Source of the DNA: JAPLDA01 sp043787975
Lineage (GTDB): Bacteria; Bacteroidota; Bacteroidia; AKYH767-A; 2013-40CM-41-45
Length of the DNA stretch: 9,883 bases
Direction: 5' to 3'
NCBI GenBank assembly: GCA_043787975.1
Contig: JAYVUK010000020.1
Location: 1 to 9,883 of the forward strand
Part shown: positions 6,535 to 9,883 of the stretch, piece by piece
How positions within the stretch are numbered: the stretch's first letter is position 1
How the letters are laid out: every line of letters starts with the position of its first letter
Notes under the pieces: model-generated
Database searches by the model: none
What the model saw: the letters and a program-made list of their open reading frames with translations, nothing else
Told to the model about the DNA's origin: nothing
Translations under genes and position numbers: made by a program

Positions 6535-7515
6535 TTAGGTTAAAGAATGGTAACCAAAATCAGCCAATGCATTCAAAATATTATTTTCGATACGAAAGGA
6601 AATATCAGATGAATCTGCTTTTACAAAATTTTCACCGGTAAGTTTTTCATACAACTCAATGTATCGTTCTGAAATCCTGTTTAGCCACTCATCATTCATT
6701 TCAGGAACAACCTGGCCATCTTTCCCCTGGAAATTATTTTCGATGAGCCATTCTCTTACAAACTCTTTTGAAAGTTGCTTCTGTGGCTCATTTCGTTTTT
6801 GTCTTTCTTCGTACCCGTCAGCATAAAAATACCGCGATGAATCAGGAGTATGAATTTCATCGAGCAGAAAAATCCGGTCGTTCAGTTTCCCGAATTCGTA
6901 TTTGGTATCAACAAGTATTAAGTTTTGTTTCAGGGCTAACTCTGTTCCGCGCTTGAATATCGCTTTTGAGTAGTCTTCCAGCTGAACATATTCAGCTTCT
7001 CCAACGATTCCTTGCGAAATAATTTCTTCTCTTGAAATATCCATGTCGTGACCCACAGATGCTTTCGTTGAAGGCGTGATGATCGGTTCAGGAAATTGGT
7101 CATTCTCTTTCATTCCGTCAGGTAATTTCACGCCGCATAAAATACGCGCACCCGATTTGTATTCTCTCCATGCGTGACCTGCAAGATAACCCCGGATGAC
7201 CATCTCCACTTTATACGGCTCACACTTTCTTCCAATGCTGACGTTTGGGTCAGGAACCGTTACAATCCAATTGGGAAGAATGTCTTCAGTCGCCCGCAAC
7301 ATCCGCCATGCAATTTGATTCAACACTTGTCCTTTGTATGGAATCGCTCTTGGCAACACGACATCAAATGCAGAAATACGATCACTCACAACCATGATCA
7401 GCAACTTGTCTTCAATGGTATAAACATCACGAACCTTTCCGGGATAAAAAGAAGTTTGATCTGGGAAGTTGAATTTGGTGGATGATAGGGTAGGTGTCAC
7501 TTCAAGTGTGTTCAT
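6535..7515 (-). CDS. purC: SAICAR synthase (de novo purine synthesis)
   Basis: Phosphoribosylaminoimidazole-succinocarboxamide synthase joins aspartate to CAIR using ATP to make SAICAR, in the cytoplasm. Motifs in order: GKVRDVYTIEDKLLIMVVSDRISAFD split over 26-51 (nucleotide-binding lobe), EMVIRGYLAGHAWREYK (104-120), PIITPSTKASVGHD (144-157), LILVDTKYEFG (199-209) and LLDEIHTPDSSRYF (217-230). At 326 residues it is the longer form resembling yeast Ade1 (about 300) rather than the short E. coli form (237). It appears full length and intact, with an ATG start at 7515. It lies 99 bp downstream of phoH on the same strand and 13 bp upstream of the DUF218 gene. The phoH-purC gap is filled with short repeats and shows no clear promoter or terminator. 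Confidence 0.97.
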   Translation of the reverse strand: MNTLEVTPTLSSTKFNFPDQTSFYPGKVRDVYTIEDKLLIMVVSDRISAFDVVLPRAIPYKGQVLNQIAWRMLRATEDILPNWIVTVPDPNVSIGRKCEPYKVEMVIRGYLAGHAWREYKSGARILCGVKLPDGMKENDQFPEPIITPSTKASVGHDMDISREEIISQGIVGEAEYVQLEDYSKAIFKRGTELALKQNLILVDTKYEFGKLNDRIFLLDEIHTPDSSRYFYADGYEERQKRNEPQKQLSKEFVREWLIENNFQGKDGQVVPEMNDEWLNRISERYIELYEKLTGENFVKADSSDISFRIENNILNALADFGYHSLT

Positions 7516-7529
7516 TGGTTTAATAGTTC

Positions 7530-7616
7530 AATGGTTTATTAGTTCAGTAGTTCAATGGTTCAATGGTTGAATCGGTAAACTGTAAACCTCAAACTGTAAA
7601 CTATTCACAGTTCACT
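7530..7616. repeat. Short-period repeats between phoH and purC
   Basis: The whole gap is made of imperfect short repeats. AGTTCAGT, AGTTCAAT, GGTTCAAT and GGTTGAAT run in an 8-bp period at about 7541-7572. AAACTGT recurs in the next stretch (about 7577-7601), and ATTCACA followed by GTTCACT occupies 7603-7616. The last unit overlaps the phoH stop codon (CTA on the + strand, 7615-7617). Confidence 0.7.
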
Positions 7617-8553
7617 ATTTATTATACGCTTCAATAATTTCTTTCACGATCCGGTGACGGACTACATCCTGCCCATCGAGGTAGATGAAATCAATTCCTT
7701 TTACGTTCGAGAGAATTTTTATTGCCTGCACCAAACCGGATGGCTGATTTCGCGGAAGATCAATTTGTGTTACATCGCCTGTAACAATAAACTTGGCCGT
7801 AGGTCCCATTCGTGTGAGAAACATTTTTAATTGGCTTTCAGTTGCATTCTGTGCTTCATCCAAAATCACATACGCGTTGTCGAGCGTTCTTCCTCTCATG
7901 AAAGCAAGAGGAGCCACTTCAATGGTTCCGTTTTCGATGTACGTTTTTACTTTTTCACCTTGTATCATATCATACAATGCATCATACAATGGACGTAAAT
8001 ACGGATCAATTTTCTCTTTCAAATCTCCGGGAAGAAATCCAAGATTTTCTCCTGCTTCCACGGCAGGACGAGTCAGAATTATCCGTTTGATCTCCCGGTT
8101 CTTCAAGGCGCGCACAGCCAATGCAACAGCGGTGTATGTTTTTCCGGTTCCCGCAGGACCAATTGCAAAGATGATGTCATTCTTTTCGGAACTCTCAACC
8201 AATTTTTTCTGGTTCAACGTTCGTGCGCGAACCATGATTCCGTTCTGCCCGAAGACAAGAACATCATTTGTAGGTTGACCATTTGGCGCAGGATCTTTTC
8301 CATTATCGGAAAGAAAATGCTCGACGTTGTCCACCGTAAGGCTGCCAAATTTCTGGTAGTGCTGAATCAGGCGGTTTATTTTTTCACTGAAGATGTGAAT
8401 ATTTTTTTCGTCACCGATCACTTTTATTTCATTGCCGCGGGCAACCAATTTAAGTTCGGGAAAGTTTCTTCGGAGTACTTCAAGGTTGCTGTCGTTCACA
8501 CCAAAAAACTCGACAGGATTGAAGGTATCTATTGGAATTATTACTTCGCTCAA
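7615..8553 (-). CDS. phoH: PhoH family ATPase
   Basis: This is a cytoplasmic P-loop ATPase of the PhoH/YbeZ family, thought to act in RNA or ribosome metabolism with YbeY. Walker A is GPAGTGKT (132-139). TRPAVEAGENLGFLPGD (161-177) is the family signature. Walker B is YVILDEAQN (228-236), followed by VTGDVTQIDLP (257-267), a sensor-type strand. The N-terminal 110 residues are the usual substrate-binding module. At 312 residues it is full length. The start is TTG: an in-frame TAA lies two codons upstream, and the next candidate (GTG, codon 19) would cut into the conserved N-terminus. No Shine-Dalgarno sequence precedes it. It is first in the - strand run phoH-purC-DUF218 and divergent from the DUF62 gene. 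This neighbourhood recurs in Bacteroidota as far as I recall. Confidence 0.95.
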   Translation of the reverse strand: MSEVIIPIDTFNPVEFFGVNDSNLEVLRRNFPELKLVARGNEIKVIGDEKNIHIFSEKINRLIQHYQKFGSLTVDNVEHFLSDNGKDPAPNGQPTNDVLVFGQNGIMVRARTLNQKKLVESSEKNDIIFAIGPAGTGKTYTAVALAVRALKNREIKRIILTRPAVEAGENLGFLPGDLKEKIDPYLRPLYDALYDMIQGEKVKTYIENGTIEVAPLAFMRGRTLDNAYVILDEAQNATESQLKMFLTRMGPTAKFIVTGDVTQIDLPRNQPSGLVQAIKILSNVKGIDFIYLDGQDVVRHRIVKEIIEAYNK

Positions 8554-8589
8554 TGTAAATTATTTTTAGGTTAAAAGGAGATTACAATC

Positions 8590-8624
8590 ATTCACTGTTC
8601 ACTATTCACTATTCACTATTCACT
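8590..8624. repeat. Heptamer tandem repeat (ATTCACT), five units
   Basis: ATTCACT, GTTCACT, then three ATTCACT units run without interruption in the gap between the divergent phoH and DUF62 genes. GTTCACT also occurs at 7610-7616 at the other end of phoH. Confidence 0.9.
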
Positions 8625-8645
8625 TGACTGTCTTCATAAAAAGCA

Positions 8646-8676
8646 TTTCAATACTATGCAAATATCACTACTTTTG
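8646..8676 (+). promoter_or_regulatory. Bacteroidota-type promoter of the DUF62 gene
   Basis: TACTTTTG (8669-8676) matches the -7 consensus TAnnTTTG exactly. TTTC (8646-8649) is one base off the -33 TTTG, and the 19-bp spacing is standard. Transcription would start near 8683, about 40 bases before the ATG at 8726. This rules against a start upstream of that point. Confidence 0.6.
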
Positions 8677-8725
8677 GCGTTCACGAAATCAGAAGTTATT
8701 AACATCAAACGGTTCTACTTTTCAC

Positions 8726-9514
8726 ATGCCAATTCTCACTTTAACGACTGACTGGGGTTTACGCGATCATTATGTTGCTTCACTTAAAGGAGAATTAATA
8801 AGTCGTTGTGAGAATCTCCAATTGATCGACATCAGTCACGAGATTGAGCATTTTGATATTCTCCAGGCATCGTTTGTTATCCGGAATTGTTTTGAAAAAT
8901 TTCCCCCAGGTACACTTCATTTTATTGGGCTTGCAGGCACTCAGTCACAAAATAATATAAGCGATAACAGGAATTACCTGTTATTAAAATGCATGGAGCA
9001 TTTTTTTATCGGGGAAGACAGCGGAATATTTTCTCTTATTCTTGGTGATGAGCCAAAGGAAATCTTCAGGTTGCCGGTTTCCAATCATCCTAATCTCTTA
9101 GAAGTTCATAATCTTTTCTTGGATAGCATCGTTTCTTTTATGAATGGAAAAAAAATGGAAGAGATCGGAACATCAACGACTGAATTTGTTCAAAGCTACC
9201 ATACACAACCAACCGTTGACCAGTCAAGTATTCGCGGATCGGTGATTTACATCGATTCATTTGATAACATCATTTCAAACATCACGAAAGAGTTGTTTGA
9301 GAAAGTAGGCGATGGTCGTACGTTTACTATTTTTCTCCGGAGATCAGAGTACGACATTCGTACGATCAATAAAAACTATTATGATGATGATGCGGGAGAA
9401 ATTGTCGCCTTGTTTAACCGTGAAGGTTTTTTGAAACTTGCCATCAACCATGGTAAAGCCAGCGGACTGCTTGGGATGAAACTGATGGATACGATCAGGA
9501 TTGAGTTTGAGTAG
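8726..9514 (+). CDS. SAM hydroxide adenosyltransferase family (DUF62)
   Basis: The family hydrolyses S-adenosylmethionine to adenosine and methionine, in the cytoplasm. Of 262 residues, the N-domain has TLTTDWGLRDHYVASLKGE (5-23, usual TDFGxxDxYV), LIDISHEI (33-40) and FPPGTLHFIG (59-68). The C-domain has GSVIYIDSFDNIISNI (171-186, usual iDxFGNxxTN) and FNREGFLKLAINHGKASGLLG (230-250 in two parts). The family's DPGVGxxR segment, which supplies catalytic Asp and Arg, is replaced by LAGTQSQNN (69-77), and the usual PDNG is EDSG (97-100). Activity is therefore uncertain. The reading frame stays open to a TTG at 8624, but homology begins at the ATG at 8726 and the promoter lies between, so the ATG is chosen. 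It is transcribed alone, divergent from phoH. Confidence 0.85.
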   Translation: MPILTLTTDWGLRDHYVASLKGELISRCENLQLIDISHEIEHFDILQASFVIRNCFEKFPPGTLHFIGLAGTQSQNNISDNRNYLLLKCMEHFFIGEDSGIFSLILGDEPKEIFRLPVSNHPNLLEVHNLFLDSIVSFMNGKKMEEIGTSTTEFVQSYHTQPTVDQSSIRGSVIYIDSFDNIISNITKELFEKVGDGRTFTIFLRRSEYDIRTINKNYYDDDAGEIVALFNREGFLKLAINHGKASGLLGMKLMDTIRIEFE

Positions 9515-9519
9515 AACTA

Positions 9520-9600
9520 GTTCGTAGTTCAAAGTTCGTAGTTCTTAGTTTTTAGTTCTTAGTTCTTAGTTGCCCCAACTAAGAACTAAAAACTAAGAAC
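9520..9600. repeat. Heptamer repeats forming a 24-bp inverted repeat
   Basis: Units of the AGTTCnn type (AGTTCGT, AGTTCAA, AGTTCTT) run from about 9520 to 9570. The last part, 9541-9564, is repeated in perfect inverted orientation at 9577-9600 (24 of 24 bases) around a 12-base spacer ending CCCC. A second register, 9561-9571 with 9577-9587, closes on a 5-nt GCCCC loop. It sits between convergent reading frames and could terminate both transcripts, though it has no strong T tract. Confidence 0.85.
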
Positions 9601-9688
9601 TTATTTAAAAATCTTCGTACAACAAATATTTTTTTCGGATCTCCTTGTACTTTTTTAAGTCTTCTTCCCAGGATTGATGAACCCGCCT

Positions 9689-9716
9689 CCTGACAGGTAG
9701 GATTTCTCCTGTCAGG
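9689..9716. repeat. REP-like palindrome beside the RAYT-like gene
   Basis: CCTGACAGG (9689-9697) and CCTGTCAGG (9708-9716) are perfect 9-bp inverted arms around a 10-base loop. On the - strand a nested AGGA-GAAA-TCCT pairing is also possible. It lies 13 bp beyond the stop codon of the RAYT-like reading frame, the position where REP elements often accompany these transposases. Confidence 0.6.
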
Positions 9717-9728
9717 TTTTCACTGGGA

Positions 9729-9883
9729 CTATTCCATTGGTAGGTCAGCGTTAAATAAATGACAATAGTTGAAATTTTTAAGAGCGCTAAATAGGTCAAT
9801 GACTTCTTCTCTCAATACTAAGGTAGGATATTGGCTGATTATAGCGTTGAAAGAAGAATACTTCCATTCAGAAAGATTACCTG
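9729..9883 (-). CDS. RAYT/IS200-like transposase, C-terminal part
   Basis: Only the last 50 codons are in the window; the 5' part lies beyond 9883. The visible sequence, with WKYSSFNAIIS (6-16), PTLVLREEVIDLF (19-31) and NFNYCH (36-41), resembles the C-terminus of REP-associated tyrosine transposases (Y1/IS200 superfamily) common in Bacteroidota, which have W-x-x-SS, P-T, R-x-E-V, F and F-x-x-x-H at these positions. The catalytic HUH and tyrosine lie outside the window, so intactness cannot be judged. The stop is TAG at 9729-9731. Another frame stays open from there to 9605 and ends in a charged segment (SWEEDLKKYKEIRKK), so a frameshift near 9735 that removed the original C-terminus is possible. 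The identification is by eye and moderately confident. Confidence 0.55.
   Translation of the reverse strand, partial: GNLSEWKYSSFNAIISQYPTLVLREEVIDLFSALKNFNYCHLFNADLPME

Noticed and set aside
7793..8574. + strand reading frames of 161 and 99 codons over phoH
   Set aside because: They lie opposite the conserved PhoH coding sequence and have no domain features.
8575..8580. AAGGAG as a Shine-Dalgarno sequence for the + strand gene
   Set aside because: It is more than 40 bases from the TTG at 8624 and about 145 from the ATG at 8726. The promoter at 8646-8676 lies downstream of it, so it would not be in the transcript.
9605..9799. 64-codon - strand frame as an independent gene
   Set aside because: It starts at a TTG inside the RAYT-like frame and runs through the palindrome. 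It is more likely chance or a frameshifted tail, though its charged end is noted.

Overview
The window looks like a chromosomal segment of a Bacteroidota bacterium, probably an environmental lineage near Chitinophagales or Sphingobacteriales. Base composition is AT-leaning. Starts mostly lack Shine-Dalgarno sequences. Two copies of the Bacteroidota -7 promoter element (TAnnTTTG) sit at sensible distances from starts. The gene families and the phoH-purC order fit that phylum. This placement is inference; no marker gene fixes the genus.

Left part (1-315): no gene. Positions 2-144 hold a dispersed-repeat-type element with nested inverted repeats, including a near-perfect 22-bp hairpin at 54-100. 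Positions 145-315 form the upstream region of the first gene.

Secretion/surface cluster (316-5710, + strand): four exported proteins that together resemble a divergent chaperone-usher (fimbrial) system. In order they are a 992-residue usher-like outer-membrane protein (two N-terminal Ig-like domains, a barrel-like middle of about 475 residues, two C-terminal beta-sandwich domains), a PapD-like two-domain periplasmic chaperone, and two paralogous small secreted proteins that look like pilin subunits. The first subunit gene has its own promoter-like box and is closed by a strong intrinsic terminator. It also carries an N-terminal extension with alternating hydrophobic residues that the second lacks, the pattern expected if one polymerises and the other caps or tips the fibre. 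This is the part of the window most likely to be an undescribed system.

Housekeeping block (5811-8553, - strand): phoH, purC and a YdcF/SanA-like DUF218 membrane protein, read in that order. Divergent from phoH is a SAM hydroxide adenosyltransferase (DUF62) family gene (8726-9514, + strand) whose central catalytic motif is altered.

Right end (9515-9883): a 24-bp perfect inverted repeat built of heptamers, a 9-bp REP-like palindrome, and the C-terminal part of a RAYT/IS200-like transposase running off the window on the - strand.

From 5711 onward, every intergenic gap longer than 20 bp contains short tandem repeats of about 7 bp sharing a TTC core. The surface cluster has none inside it.
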